A stretch of 64,000 nucleotides of DNA from Euonymus europaeus (GCA_963580455.1 OY756961.1:14737001-14801000), one strand, 5' to 3'; positions 24,836 through 38,601 are shown, numbered from the stretch's first letter. The notes: generated by a model from the letters alone, not told the origin. Made by a program: numbers and translations.

Positions 24836-25956
24836 ATGGACGAAACCGTTAAAAGCTCCTCTATAGAGAGTGTTGAGGGACTTCGGACCATCAAAGTTGC
24901 TCGGTGTACAATTTTTAATTGTTCTTCTATGTTAAATTTTACGAGTATAAGCTTCCTAGATTATTTCGATGCCAAAACATCCACTTTCTATGACAAATAG
25001 ACAAAACCGTTAAAAGCTCCTCCATAGCGAGAGTTGATCAACTTCGGACCATCAAAATTGCTCTATGTATACTTTTTATTGTTCTTTTATGTCAAATTTT
25101 ACGAGTATAAGGTTCCTAGATTATTTCGATGCCAAAACACCAACTTTCTATGACAAATGGAAAAAACCGTTAAAAGCTCCTCCATAGAGAGTGTTGAGCG
25201 GCTTCGGACCTTCAAAGTTGCTCGGTGAACAATTTTTATTATTCTTATATGTCAAATTTTACAAGTATAATGTTCATAGATTATTTCGATGCCAAAACAC
25301 AAACTTTCTATGACAAATGGACAAAACCGTTAGAAGCTCCTCCATAGGGAGAGTTGAGCAACTTCGAACTATCAAAGTTGCTCGGGATAGACTTTTTATT
25401 GTTCTTCTATGTCAAATTTTACAAGTATAAGCTTCATAGACTATTTCGATGCTAAAACACCAACTTTCTATGACAAATGGACAAAACCGTTAAAAGCACC
25501 TCTATAGAGAGTGTTGAGCGACTTCGGACCATCAAAGTTGCTAGGTGTACAATTTTTATTGTTCTTATATGTCAAATTTTACAAGTATAAGCTTCATAGA
25601 TTATTTCGAAGCCAAAACACCAGCTTTCTTTGACAAATGGACGAAATCGTTAAAAGCTCCTCCATAGAGAGAGTTGAGCAACTTCGGACCATCAAAATTG
25701 CTCTATGTACACTTTTTATTGTTCTTCTATGTTAAATTTTACGAGTATAAGCTTCCTAGATTATTTTGATGCCAAAACACCAACTTTCTGTGACAAATGG
25801 ACAAAACCGTTAAAAGCTCCTCCATAGCGAGAGTTGATCAACTTCGGACCATCAAAATTGCTCTATGTATACTTTTTATTGTTCTTTTATGTCAAGTGTT
25901 ATGAGTATAAGGTTCCTAGATTATTTCGATGCCAAAACACCAACTTTCTATGACAA
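24836..25956 (+). repeat. 8-mer HOR unit reduced to 7 monomers
   Basis: This is the first unit of the 8-mer series, 1,121 bp instead of 1,280. Monomers 1 and 2 are fused: the left part has the extra-A signature and the right part is the GTTAAATTTT form, joined in GTTCTT at 24,920-24,927. One monomer length was lost. Confidence 0.82.
25033..25042. other. Perfect 10-bp palindrome replacing the left dyad arm region
   Basis: GTTGATCAAC is its own reverse complement. It arises by one G-to-T change from the usual GTTGAGCAAC and creates a TGATCA (BclI) site. It occurs in monomers 3 and 8 of the 8-mer HOR (two per full unit) and sporadically elsewhere, for example near 45,845. Confidence 0.8.
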
Positions 25957-26830
25957 ATGGACGAAACCGTTAAAAGCTCCTCTATAGAGAGTGTTGAGGG
26001 ACTTCGGACCATCAAAGTTGCTCGGTGTACAATTTTTAATTGTTCTTATATGTCAAATTTTACGAGTATAAGCTTCCTAGATTATTTCGATACCAAAACA
26101 CCAACTTTCTATGACAAATGGACGAAACCGTTAAAAGCTCCTCCATAGAGAGAGTTGATCCACTTCAGACTATCAAAGTTTCTCGGGATATACTTTTTTT
26201 GTTCTTCTATGTTAAATTTTACGAGTATAAGCTTCCTAGATTATTTCGATGCCAAAACATCCACTTTCTATGACAAATAGACAAAACCGTTAAAAGCTCC
26301 TCCATAGCGAGAGTTGATCAACTTCGGACCATCAAAATTGCTCTATGTATACTTTTTATTGTTCTTTTATGTCAAATTTTACGAGTATAAGGTTCCTAGA
26401 TTATTTCGATGCCAAAACACCAACTTTCTATGACAAATGGACAAAACCGTTAAAAGCTCCTCCATAGAGAGTGTTGAGCGGCTTCGGACCTTCAAAGTTG
26501 CTCGGTGAACAATTTTTATTGTTCTTATATGTCAAATTTTACAAGTATAAGGTTCATAGATTATTTCGATGCCAAAACACAAACTTTCTATGACAAATGG
26601 ACAAAACCGTTAGAAGCTCCTCCATAGGGAGAGTTGAGCAACTTCGAACTATCAAAGTTGCTCGGGATAGACTTTTTATTGTTCTTCTATGTCAAATTTT
26701 ACAAGTATAAGCTTCATAGATTATTTCGATGCTAAAACAGCAACTTTCTATGACAAATGGACAAAACCGTTAAAAGCACCTCTATAGAGAGTGTTGAGCG
26801 ACTTCGGACCATCAAAGTTGCTAGGTGTAC
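25957..26830 (+). repeat. 8-mer HOR unit, first six monomers
   Basis: The order is: GAGGGAC with extra A and GATACC; GATCCAC / GGGATATAC; GCGAGAGTTGATCAAC; CGGC / GGTGAACAA; GGGAGAG / GGGATAGAC; CGAC / CTAGGTGTAC. After the sixth monomer the array leaves the HOR. Confidence 0.82.
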
Positions 26831-28516
26831 ACTTTTTATTGTTCTTATATGTCAAATTTTACAAGTATAAGCTTCATAGATTATTTTGATGCCAAAACAC
26901 CAACTTTCTATGAAAAATGGACAAGGCCGTTAAAAGCTCCTCCATAGAGAGAGTTGAGCAACTTCGGACCATCAAAATTGCTCTATGTACACTTTTTATT
27001 GTTCTTCTATGTCAAATTTTACGAGTATAAGCTTCCTAGATTATTTTGATGCCAAAACACCAACTTTCTATGACAAATGGATAAAACCGTTAAGAGCTCC
27101 TCCATAGAGAGACTTGAGCAACTTCGGACTATCAAAGTTGCTCGAGATAGACATTTTATTGTTCTTCTATGTCAAATTTTACGAGTTTAAGCTTCCTAGA
27201 TTATTTCGATGCCAAAACACCAACTTTCTATGACAAATGGACAAAACCGTTAAAAGCTCCTTCATAGAGAGTGTTGAGCGACTTCGGACCATCAAAGTTG
27301 CTCGGTGTACAATTTTTATTGTTCTTATATGTCAAATTTTTTTAGTATAAGCTTCATAGATTATTTCGATACCAAAACACCAACTTTCTATGACAAATAG
27401 ACAAAGCCGTTAAAAGCTCCTCCATAGAGAGAGTTTAGCCACTTCAGACTATCAAAGTTTCTCGGGATATACTTTTTTTTGTTCTTCTATGTTAAATTTT
27501 ACGAGTATAAGCTTCCTAGATTATTTCGATGCCAAAACATCCACTTTCTATGACAAATGGACAAAATCGTTAAAAGCTCCTCCATAGCGAGAGTTGAGCA
27601 ACTTCGGACCATCAAAATTGCTCTATGTATACTTTTTATTGTTCTTTTATGTCAAATTTTACGAGTATAAGGTTCCTAGATTATTTCGATGCCAAAACAC
27701 CAACTTTCTATGACAAATGGACAAAACCGTTAAAAGCTCCTCCATAGAGAGTGTTGAGCGGCTTCGGACCTTCAAAGTTGCTCGGTGAACAATTTTTATT
27801 GTCCCTATATGTCAAATTTTACAAGTATAAGCTTCATAGATTATTTCGATGCCAAAACACAAACTTTCTATGACAAATGGACAAAAAAGTTAATAGCACC
27901 TCTATAAAGAGTGTTGAGCGACTTCGGACCATCAAAGTTGCTAGGTGTACAATTTTTATTGTTCTTATATGTCAAATTTTACAAGTATAAGCTTCATAGA
28001 TTATTTCGATGCCAAAACACCAACTTTCTTTGACAAATGGACAAAACAGTTAGAAGCTCCTCCATAGAGAGAGTTGAGCAACTTCGGACCATCAAAATTG
28101 CTCTATGTACACTTTTTATTGTTCTTCTATGTCAAATTTCATTAGTATAAGCTTCCTAGATTATTTTGATGCCAAAACACCAACTTTCTATGATAAATGG
28201 ACAAGGCCGTTAAAAGCTCCTCCATAGAGAGAGTTGAGCAACTTCGGACCATCAAAGTTGCTCGGTGTACAACTTTTATCGTTCTTCTATGTCAAATTTT
28301 ACGAGTATGAGCTTCCTAGATTATTTTGATGCCAAAACACCAACTTTCTATGACAAATGGATAAAACCGTTAAGAGCTCCTCCATAGAGAGACTTGAGCA
28401 ACTTCGGACTATCTAAGTTGCTCGAGATAGACATTTTATTGTTCTTTTATGTCAAGTGTTATGTGTATAAGGTTCCTAGATTATTTCGATGCCAAAACAC
28501 CAACTTTCTATGACAA
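26831..28516 (+). repeat. Block of 21-mer-type monomers between 8-mer units
   Basis: The order is AAGGCCG, GAGACTTGAG / GAGATAGAC with GAGTTTAAG, T-run, CCAC (here TTTAGCCAC), GCGAGAG, CGGC, AAAAAAGTTAATAGC, TTCATTAG, ACAACTTTTATCG and GAGACTTGAG with ATCTAAGTTG. It matches the end and start of the 21-mer unit in order. A private GTCCCTATATG lies near 27,801. Confidence 0.75.
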
Positions 28517-31500
28517 ATGGACGAAACCGTTAAAAGCTCCTCTATAGAGAGTGTTGAGGGACTTCGGACCATCAAAGTTGCTCGGTGTACAATTTTTAAT
28601 TGTTCTTATATGTCAAATTTTACGAGTATAAGCTTCCTAGATTATTTCGATACCAAAACACCAACTTTCTATGACAAATGGACGAAACCGTTAAAAGCTC
28701 CTCCATAGAGAGAGTTGAGCCACTTCAGACTATCAAAGTTTCTCGGGATATACTTTTTTTTGTTCTTCTATGTTAAATTTTACGAGTATAAGCTTCCTAG
28801 ATTATTTCGATGCCAAAACATCCACTTTCTATGACAAATAGACAAAACCGTTAAAAGCTCCTCCATAGCGAGAGTTGATCAACTTCGGACCATCAAAATT
28901 GCTCTATGTATACTTTTTATCGTTCTTTTATGTCAAATTTTACGAGTATAAGGTTCCTAGATTATTTCGATGCCAAAACACCAACTTTCTATGACAAATG
29001 GAAAAAACCGTTAAAAGCTCCTCCATAGAGAGTGTTGAGCGGCTTCGGACCTTCAAAGTTGCTCGGTGAACAATTTTTATTATTCTTATATGTCAAATTT
29101 TACAAGTATAATGTTCATAGATTATTTCGATGCCAAAACACAAACTTTCTATGACAAATGGACAAAACCGTTAGAAGCTCCTCCATAGGGAGAGTTGAGC
29201 AACTTCGAACTATCAAAGTTGCTCGGGATAGACTTTTTATTGTTCTTCTATGTCAAATTTTACAAGTATAAGCTTCATAGATTATTTCGATGCTAAAACA
29301 CCAACTTTCTATGACAAATGGACAAAACCGTTAAAAGCACCTCTATAGAGAGTGTTGAGCGACTTCGGACCATCAAAGTTGCTAGGTGTACAATTTTTAT
29401 TGTTCTTATATGTCAAATTTTACAAGTATAAGCTTCATAGATTATTTCGAAGCCAAAACACCAACTTTCTTTGACAAATGGACGAAATCGTCAAAAGCTC
29501 CTCCATAGAGAGAGTTGAGCAACTTCGGACCATCAAAATTGCTCTATGTACACTTTTTATTGTTCTTCTATGTTAAATTTTACGAGTATAAGCTTCCTAG
29601 ATTATTTTGATGCCAAAACACCAACTTTCTGTGACAAATGGACAAAACCGTTAAAAGCTCCTCCATAGCGAGAGTTGATCAACTTCGGACCATCAAAATT
29701 GCTCTATGTATACTTTTTATTGTTCTTTTATGTCAAGTGTTATGAGTATAAGGTTCCTAGATTATTTCGATGCCAAAACACCAACTTTCTATGACAAATG
29801 GACGAAACCGTTAAAAGCTCCTCTATAGAGAGTGTTGAGGGACTTCGGACCATCAAAGTTGCTCGGTGTACAATTTTTAATTGTTCTTATATGTCAAATT
29901 TTACGAGTATAAGCTTCCTAGATTATTTCGATACCAAAACACCAACTTTCTATGACAAATGGACGAAACCGTTAAAAGCTCCTCCATAGAGAGAGTTGAT
30001 CCACTTCAGACTATCAAAGTTTCTCGGGATATACTTTTTTTGTTCTTCTATGTTAAATTTTACGAGTATAAGCTTCCTAGATTATTTCGATGCCAAAACA
30101 TCCACTTTCTATGACAAATAGACAAAACCGTTAAAAGCTCCTCCATAGCGAGAGTTGATCAACTTCGGACCATCAAAATTGCTCTATGTATACTTTTTAT
30201 TGTTCTTTTATGTCAAATTTTACGAGTATAAGGTTCCTAGATTATTTCGATGCCAAAACACCAACTTTCTATGACAAATGGACAAAACCGTTAAAAGCTC
30301 CTCCATAGAGAGTGTTGAGCGGCTTCGGACCTTCAAAGTTGCTCGGTGAACAATTTTTATTGTTCTTATATGTCAAATTTTACAAGTATAAGGTTCATAG
30401 ATTATTTCGATGCCAAAACACAAACTTTCTATGACAAATGGACAAAACCGTTAGAAGCTCCTCCATAGGGAGAGTTGAGCAACTTCGAACTATCAAAGTT
30501 GCTCGGGATAGACTTTTTATTGTTCTTCTATGTCAAATTTTACAAGTATAAGCTTCATAGATTATTTCGATGCTAAAACACCAACTTTCTATGACAAATG
30601 GACAAAACCGTTAAAAGCACCTCTATAGAGAGTGTTGAGCGACTTCGGACCATCAAAGTTGCTAGGTGTACAATTTTTATTGTTCTTATATGTCAAATTT
30701 TACAAGTATAAGCTTCATAGATTATTTCGATGCCAAAACACCAACTTTCTTTGACAAATGGACAAAACAGTTAGAAGCTCCTCCATAGAGAGAGTTGAGC
30801 AACTTCGGACCATCAAAATTGCTCTATGTACACTTTTTATTGTTCTTCTATGTTAAATTTTACGAGTATAAGCTTCCTAGATTATTTTGATGCCAAAACA
30901 CCAACTTTCTGTGACAAATGGACAAAACCGTTAAAAGCTCCTCCATAGCGAGAGTTGATCAACTTCGGACCATCAAAATTGCTCTATGTATACTTTTTAT
31001 TGTTCTTTTATGTCAAGTGTTATGTGTATAAGGTTCTTAGATTATTTCGATGCCAAAACACCAACTTTCTATGACAAATGGACGAAACCGTTAAAAGCTC
31101 CTCTATAGAGAGTGTTGAGGGACTTCGGACCATCAAAGTTGCTCGGTGTACAATTTTTAATTGTTCTTATATGTCAAATTTTACGAGTATAAGCTTCCTA
31201 GATTATTTCGATACCAAAACACCAACTTTCTATGACAAATGGACGAAACCGTTAAAAGCTCCTCCATAGAGAGAGTTGATCCACTTCAGACTATCAAAGT
31301 TTCTCGGGATATACTTTTTTTTGTTCTTCTATGTTAAATTTTACGAGTATAAGCTTCCTAGATTATTTCGATGCCAAAACATCCACTTTCTATGACAAAT
31401 AGACAAAACCGTTAAAAGCTCCTCCATAGCGAGAGTTGATCAACTTCGGACCATCAAAATTGCTCTATGTATACTTTTTATTGTTCTTTTATGTCAAATT

Positions 31501-31913
31501 TTACGAGTATAAGGTTCCTAGATTATTTCGATGCCAAAACACCAACTTTCTATGACAAATGGACAAAACCGTTAAAAGCTCCTCTATAGAGAGTGTTGAG
31601 CGGCTTCGGACCTTCAAAGTTGCTCGGTGAACAATTTTTATTGTTCTTATATGTCAAATTTTACAAGTATAAGGTTCATAGATTATTTCGATGCCAAAAC
31701 ACAAACTTTCTATGACAAATGGACAAAACCGTTAGAAGCTCCTCCATAGGGAGAGTTGAGCAACTTCGAACTATCAAAGTTGCTCGGGATAGACTTTTTA
31801 TTGTTCTTCTATGTCAAATTTTACAAGTATAAGCTTCATAGATTATTTCGATGCTAAAACACCAACTTTCTATGACAAATGGACAAAACCGTTAAAAGCA
31901 CCTCTATAGAGAC
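28517..31913 (+). repeat. 8-mer HOR cluster 1 (units at 28,517, 29,798, 31,078)
   Basis: Unit starts are 1,281 and 1,280 bp apart. The eight monomers are the six listed for 25,957 plus CTATGTACAC with GTTAAATTTT and TTCTGTGAC, and GCGAGAGTTGATCAAC with GTCAAGTGTTATG. The third unit stops after six monomers and joins the 8.8-kb segmental duplication. The fourth-place indel is due to the length of the T run after GGGATATAC. Confidence 0.88.
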
Positions 31914-33570
31914 TGTTGAGCGACTTCGGACCATCAAAGTTGCTAGGTGTACAATTTTTATTGTTCTTATATGTCAAATTTTACAAGTATAAGCTTCATA
32001 GATTATTTCGATGCCAAAACACCAACTTTCTATGACAAAGGGACAAAACAGTTAGAAGCTCCTCCATAGAGAGAGTTGAGCAACTTCGGACCATCAAAGT
32101 TGCTCGAGATAGACATTTTATTGTTCTTCTATGTCAAATTTTACGAGTATAAGCTTCCTAGATTATTTCGATGCCAAAACACCAACTTTCTATGACAAAT
32201 GGACAAAACCGTTAAAAGCTCCTCCATAGAGAGTGTTGAGCGGCTTCGGACCTTCAAAGTTGCTCGGTGAACAATTTTTATTGTTCTTATATGTCAAATT
32301 TTACAAGTATAAGCTTCATAGATTATTTCGATGCCAAAACACAAACTTTCTATGACAAATTGACAAAACCGTTAGAAGCTCCTCCATAGGGAGAGTTGAG
32401 CAACTTCGAACTATCAAAGTTGCTCGGGATAGACTTTTTATTGTTCTTCTATGTCAAGTTTTACGAGTATAAGCTTCCTAGATTATTTTGATGCCAAAAC
32501 ACCAACTTTCTGTGACAAATGGACAAAACCGTTAAAAGCTCCTCTATAGAGAGTGTTGAGAGACTTCGGACCATCAAAGTTGCTCGGTGTACAATTTTTA
32601 ATTGTTCTTATATCTCAAATTTTACGAGTATAAGCTTCATAGATTATTTCGATGCCAAAACACCAACTTTCTTTGACAAATGGATGAAATCGTTAAAAGC
32701 TTCTCCATAGAGAGAGTTGAGCAACTTCGGACCATCAAAATTGCTCTATGTACACTTTTTATTGTTCTTCTATGTCAAATTTTACGAGTATAAGCTTCAT
32801 AGATTATTTCGATGCCAAAACACCAACTTTCTATGACAAATGGACAAAACCGTTAAAAGCACCTCCATAGAGAGAGTTGAGCAACTTCGGATCATCAAAG
32901 TTGCTCGGTGTACACTTTTTATTGTTCTTCTACGTCAAATTTATGAGTATAAGCTTCCTACATTATTTCGATGACGAAACACCAACTTTCTAGGACAAAT
33001 GGACGAAACCGTTAAAAGCTCCTCTATAGAGAGTGTTGAGCAACTTCTTACCATCAAAGTTGCTCGGTGTACAATTTTTAATTGTTCTTATATGTCAAAT
33101 TTTACGAGTATAAGCTTCCTAGATTATTTCGATGCCAAAACACCAACTTTCTATGACAAATGGACGAAACCGTTAAAAGCTCCTCTATAGAGAGAGTTGA
33201 GCAACTTCGGACCATCAAAATTGCTCTATGTACACTTTTTATTGTTCTTCTATGTCAAATTTCATTAGTATAAGCTTCCTAGATTATTTTGATGCCAAAA
33301 CACCAACTTTCTATGATAAATGGACAAGGCCGTTAAAAGCTCCTCCATAGAGAGAGTTGAGCAACTTCGGACCATCAAAGTTGCTCGGTGTACAACTTTT
33401 ATCGTTCTTCTATGTCAAATTTTACGAGTATGAGCTTCCTAGATTATTTTGATGCCAAAACACCAACTTTCTATGACAAATGGATAAAACCGTTAAGAGC
33501 TCCTCCATAGAGAGACTTGAGCAACTTCGGACTATCTAAGTTGCTCGAGATAGACATTTTATTGTTCTTC
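31914..33570 (+). repeat. Segmental duplication, copy 2 (partner 23,110-24,766)
   Basis: This is the second copy. Private changes here include GATGACGAAAC for GATGCCGAAAC, TTCTTACC for TTCTGACC and AAGCTTCTCC for AAGCTCCTCC. It ends where this copy keeps TTCTTCTATG and the partner reads TTCTTTTATGTCAAGTG. Confidence 0.82.
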
Positions 33571-33960
33571 TATGTCAAATTTTACGAGTTTAAGCTTCCT
33601 AGATTATTTCGATGCCAAAACACCAACTTTCTATGACAAATGGACAAAACCGTTAAAAGCTCCTTCATAGAGAGTGTTGAGCGACTTCGGACCATCAAAG
33701 TTGCTCGCTGTACAATTTTTATTGTTCTTATATGTCAAATTTTTTTAGTATAAGCTTCATAGATTATTTCGATACCAAAACACCAACTTTCTATGACAAA
33801 TAGACAAAGCCGTTAAAAGCTCCTCCATAGAGAGAGTTGAGCCACTTCAGACTATCAAAGTTTCTCGGGATATACTTTTTTTTGTTCTTCTATGTTAAAT
33901 TTTACGAGTATAAGCTTCCTAGATTATTTCGATGCCAAAACATCCACTTTCTATGACAAA
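33571..33960 (+). repeat. Bridge: T-run and CCAC monomers
   Basis: GAGTTTAAG, a T-run monomer with CTCGCTGTAC (private G to C change) and CCAC / GGGATATAC lead from the 8.8-kb duplication into the second 8-mer cluster. At the same offset in cluster 1 (28,441-28,718) two different monomers are present. Confidence 0.7.
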
Positions 33961-36900
33961 TAGACAAAACCGTTAAAAGCTCCTCCATAGCGAGAGTTGA
34001 TCAACTTCGGACCATCAAAATTGCTCTATGTATACTTTTTATTGTTCTTTTATGTCAAATTTTACGAGTATAAGGTTCCTAGATTATTTCGATGCCAAAA
34101 CACCAACTTTCTATGACAAATGGAAAAAACCGTTAAAAGCTCCTCCATAGAGAGTGTTGAGCGGCTTCGGACCTTCAAAGTTGCTCGGTGAACAATTTTT
34201 ATTATTCTTATATGTCAAATTTTACAAGTATAATGTTCATAGATTATTTCGATGCCAAAACACAAACTTTCTATGACAAATGGACAAAACCGTTAGAAGC
34301 TCCTCCATAGGGAGAGTTGAGCAACTTCGAACTATCAAAGTTGCTCGGGATAGACTTTTTATTGTTCTTCTATGTCAAATTTTACAAGTATAAGCTTCAT
34401 AGATTATTTCGATGCTAAAACACCAACTTTCTATGACAAATGGACAAAACCGTTAAAAGCACCTCTATAGAGAGTGTTGAGCGACTTCGGACCATCAAAG
34501 TTGCTAGGTGTACAATTTTTATTGTTCTTATATGTCAAATTTTACAAGTATAAGCTTCATAGATTATTTCGAAGCCAAAACACCAACTTTCTTTGACAAA
34601 TGGACGAAATCGTTAAAAGCTCCTCCATAGAGAGAGTTGAGCAACTTCGGACCATCAAAATTGCTCTATGTACACTTTTTATTGTTCTTCTATGTTAAAT
34701 TTTACGAGTATAAGCTTCCTAGATTATTTTGATGCCAAAACACCAACTTTCTGTGACAAATGGACAAAACCGTTAAAAGCTCCTCCATAGCGAGAGTTGA
34801 TCAACTTCGGACCATCAAAATTGCTCTATGTATACTTTTTATTGTTCTTTTATGTCAAGTGTTATGAGTATAAGGTTCCTAGATTATTTCGATGCCAAAA
34901 CACCAACTTTCTATGACAAATGGACGAAACCGTTAAAAGCTCCTCTATAGAGAGTGTTGAGGGACTTCGGACCATCAAAGTTGCTCGGTGTACAATTTTT
35001 AATTGTTCTTATATGTCAAATTTTACGAGTATAAGCTTCCTAGATTATTTCGATACCAAAACACCAACTTTCTATGACAAATGGACGAAACCGTTAAAAG
35101 CTCCTCCATAGAGAGAGTTGATCCACTTCAGACTATCAAAGTTTCTCGGGATATACTTTTTTTGTTCTTCTATGTTAAATTTTACGAGTATAAGCTTCCT
35201 AGATTATTTCGATGCCAAAACATCCACTTTCTATGACAAATAGACAAAACCGTTAAAAGCTCCTCCATAGCGAGAGTTGATCAACTTCGGACCATCAAAA
35301 TTGCTCTATGTATACTTTTTATTGTTCTTTTATGTCAAATTTTACGAGTATAAGGTTCCTAGATTATTTCGATGCCAAAACACCAACTTTCTATGACAAA
35401 TGGACAAAACCGTTAAAAGCTCCTCCATAGAGAGTGTTGAGCGGCTTCGGACCTTCAAAGTTGCTCGGTGAACAATTTTTATTGTTCTTATATGTCAAAT
35501 TTTACAAGTATAAGGTTCATAGATTATTTCGATGCCAAAACACAAACTTTCTATGACAAATGGACAAAACCGTTAGAAGCTCCTCCATAGAGAGAGTTGA
35601 GCAACTTCGAACTATCAAAGTTGCTCGGGATAGACTTTTTATTGTTCTTCTATGTCAAATTTTACAAGTATAAGCTTCATAGATTATTTCGATGCTAAAA
35701 CACCAACTTTCTATGACAAATGGACAAAACCGTTAAAAGCACCTCTATAGAGAGTGTTGAGCGACTTCGGACCATCAAAGTTGCTAGGTGTACAATTTTT
35801 ATTGTTCTTATATGTCAAATTTTACAAGTATAAGCTTCATAGATTATTTCGATGCCAAAACACCAACTTTCTTTGACAAATGGACAAAACAGTTAGAAGC
35901 TCCTCCATAGAGAGAGTTGAGCAACTTCGGACCATCAAAATTGCTCTATGTACACTTTTTATTGTTCTTCTATGTTAAATTTTACGAGTATAAGCTTCCT
36001 AGATTATTTTGATGCCAAAACACCAACTTTCTGTGACAAATGGACAAAACCGTTAAAAGCTCCTCCATAGCGAGAGTTGATCAACTTCGGACCATCAAAA
36101 TTGCTCTATGTATACTTTTTATTGTTCTTTTATGTCAAGTGTTATGTGTATAAGGTTCCTAGATTATTTCGATTCCAAAACACCAACTTTCTATGACAAA
36201 TGGACGAAACCGTTAAAAGCTCCTCTATAGAGAGTGTTGAGGGACTTCGGACCATCAAAGTTGCTCGGTGTACAATTTTTAATTGTTCTTATATGTCAAA
36301 TTTTACGAGTATAAGCTTCCTAGATTATTTCGATACCAAAACACCAACTTTCTATGACAAATGGACGAAACCGTTAAAAGCTCCTCCATAGAGAGAGTTG
36401 ATCCACTTCAGACTATCAAAGTTTCTCGGGATATACTTTTTTTTGTTCTTCTATGTTAAATTTTACGAGTATAAGCTTCCTAGATTATTTCGATGCCAAA
36501 ACATCCACTTTCTATGACAAATAGACAAAACCGTTAAAAGCTCCTCCATAGCGAGAGTTGATCAACTTCGGACCATCAAAATTGCTCTATGTATACTTTT
36601 TATTGTTCTTTTATGTCAAATTTTACGAGTATAAGGTTCCTAGATTATTTCGATGCCAAAACACCAACTTTCTATGACAAATGGACAAAACCGTTAAAAG
36701 CTCCTCCATAGAGAGTGTTGAGCGGCTTCGGACCTTCAAAGTTGCTCGGTGAACAATTTTTATTGTTCTTATATGTCAAATTTTACAAGTATAAGGTTCA
36801 TAGATTATTTCGATGCCAAAACACAAACTTTCTATGACAAATGGACAAAACCGTTAGAAGCTCCTCCATAGAGAGAGTTGAGCAACTTCGAACTATCAAA

Positions 36901-38240
36901 GTTGCTCGGGATAGACTTTTTATTGTTCTTCTATGTCAAATTTTACAAGTATAAGCTTCATAGATTATTTCGATGCTAAAACACCAACTTTCTATGACAA
37001 ATGGACAAAACCGTTAAAAGCACCTCTATAGAGAGTGTTGAGCGACTTCGGACCATCAAAGTTGCTAGGTGTACAATTTTTATTGTTCTTATATGTCAAA
37101 TTTTACAAGTATAAGCTTCATAGATTATTTCGATGCCAAAACACCAACTTTCTTGGACAAATGGACAAAACAGTTAGAAGCTCCTCCATAGAGAGAGTTG
37201 AGCAACTTCGGACCATCAAAATTGCTCTATGTACACTTTTTATTGTTCTTCTATGTTAAATTTTACGAGTATAAGCTTCCTAGATTATTTTGATGCCAAA
37301 ACACCAACTTTCTGTGACAAATGGACAAAACCGTTAAAAGCTCCTCCATAGCGAGAGTTGATCAACTTCGGACCATCAAAATTGCTCTATGTATACTTTT
37401 TATTGTTCTTTTATGTCAAGTGTTATGTGTATAAGGTTCCTAGATTATTTCGATTCCAAAACACCAACTTTCTATGACAAATGGACGAAACCGTTAAAAG
37501 CTCCTCTATAGAGAGTGTTGAGGGACTTCGGACCATCAAAGTTGCTCGGTGTACAATTTTTAATTGTTCTTATATGTCAAATTTTACGAGTATAAGCTTC
37601 CTAGATTATTTCGATACCAAAACACCAACTTTCTATGACAAATGGACGAAACCGTTAAAAGCTCCTCCATAGAGAGAGTTGATCCACTTCAGACTATCAA
37701 AGTTTCTCGGGATATACTTTTTTTTGTTCTTCTATGTTAAATTTTACGAGTATAAGCTTCCTAGATTATTTCGATGCCAAAACATCCACTTTCTATGACA
37801 AATAGACAAAACCGTTAAAAGCTCCTCCATAGCGAGAGTTGATCAACTTCGGACCATCAAAATTGCTCTATGTATACTTTTTATTGTTCTTTTATGTCAA
37901 ATTTTACGAGTATAAGGTTCCTAGATTATTTCGATGCCAAAACACCAACTTTCTATGACAAATGGACAAAACCGTTAAAAGCTCCTCCATAGAGAGTGTT
38001 GAGCGGCTTCGGACCTTCAAAGTTGCTCGGTGAACAATTTTTATTGTTCTTATATGTCAAATTTTACAAGTATAAGGTTCATAGATTATTTCGATGCCAA
38101 AACACAAACTTTCTATGACAAATGGACAAAACCGTTAGAAGCTCCTCCATAGGGAGAGTTGAGCAACTTCGAACTATCAAAGTTGCTCGGGATAGACTTT
38201 TTATTGTTCTTCTATGTCAAATTTTACAAGTATAAGCTTC
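33961..38240 (+). repeat. 8-mer HOR cluster 2 (units at 34,920, 36,200, 37,481)
   Basis: This begins within monomer 2 of a unit and runs through full units at 34,920 and 36,200; the unit at 37,481 keeps only its first five monomers. Each start is 5,122 bp from its counterpart in cluster 1 (29,798 to 34,920; 31,078 to 36,200), so the cluster is a segmental copy. GATTCCAAAAC is a variant shared by the last two units, and TTCTTGGAC near 37,151 is private. Confidence 0.88.
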
Positions 38241-38601
38241 ATAGATTATTTCGATGCCAAAACACCAACTTTCTATGACAAATGGACAAAACCGTTAAAA
38301 GCTCCTCCATAGAGAGTGTTGAGCGGCTTCGGACCTTCAAAGTTGCTCGGTGAACAATTTTTATTGTTCTTATATGTCAAATTTTACAAGTATAAGCTTC
38401 ATAGATTATTTCGATGCCAAAACACAAACTTTCTATGACAAATGGACAAAACCGTTAGAAGCTCCTCCATAGGGAGAGTTGAGCAACTTCGAACTATCAA
38501 ATTTGCTCGGGATAGACTTTTTATTGTTCTTCTATGTCAAATTTTACGAGTATAAGCTTCCTAGATTATTTTGATGCCAAAACACCAACTTTCTGTGACA
38601 A
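38241..38601 (+). repeat. Transition from 8-mer to 9-mer HOR
   Basis: CGGC / GGTGAACAA and GGGAGAG / GGGATAGAC monomers occur a second time here, directly after monomers 4 and 5 of the last 8-mer unit, and lead into the 9-mer HOR. The pair is shared by both HORs and probably gave the homology for the switch. Confidence 0.7.
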
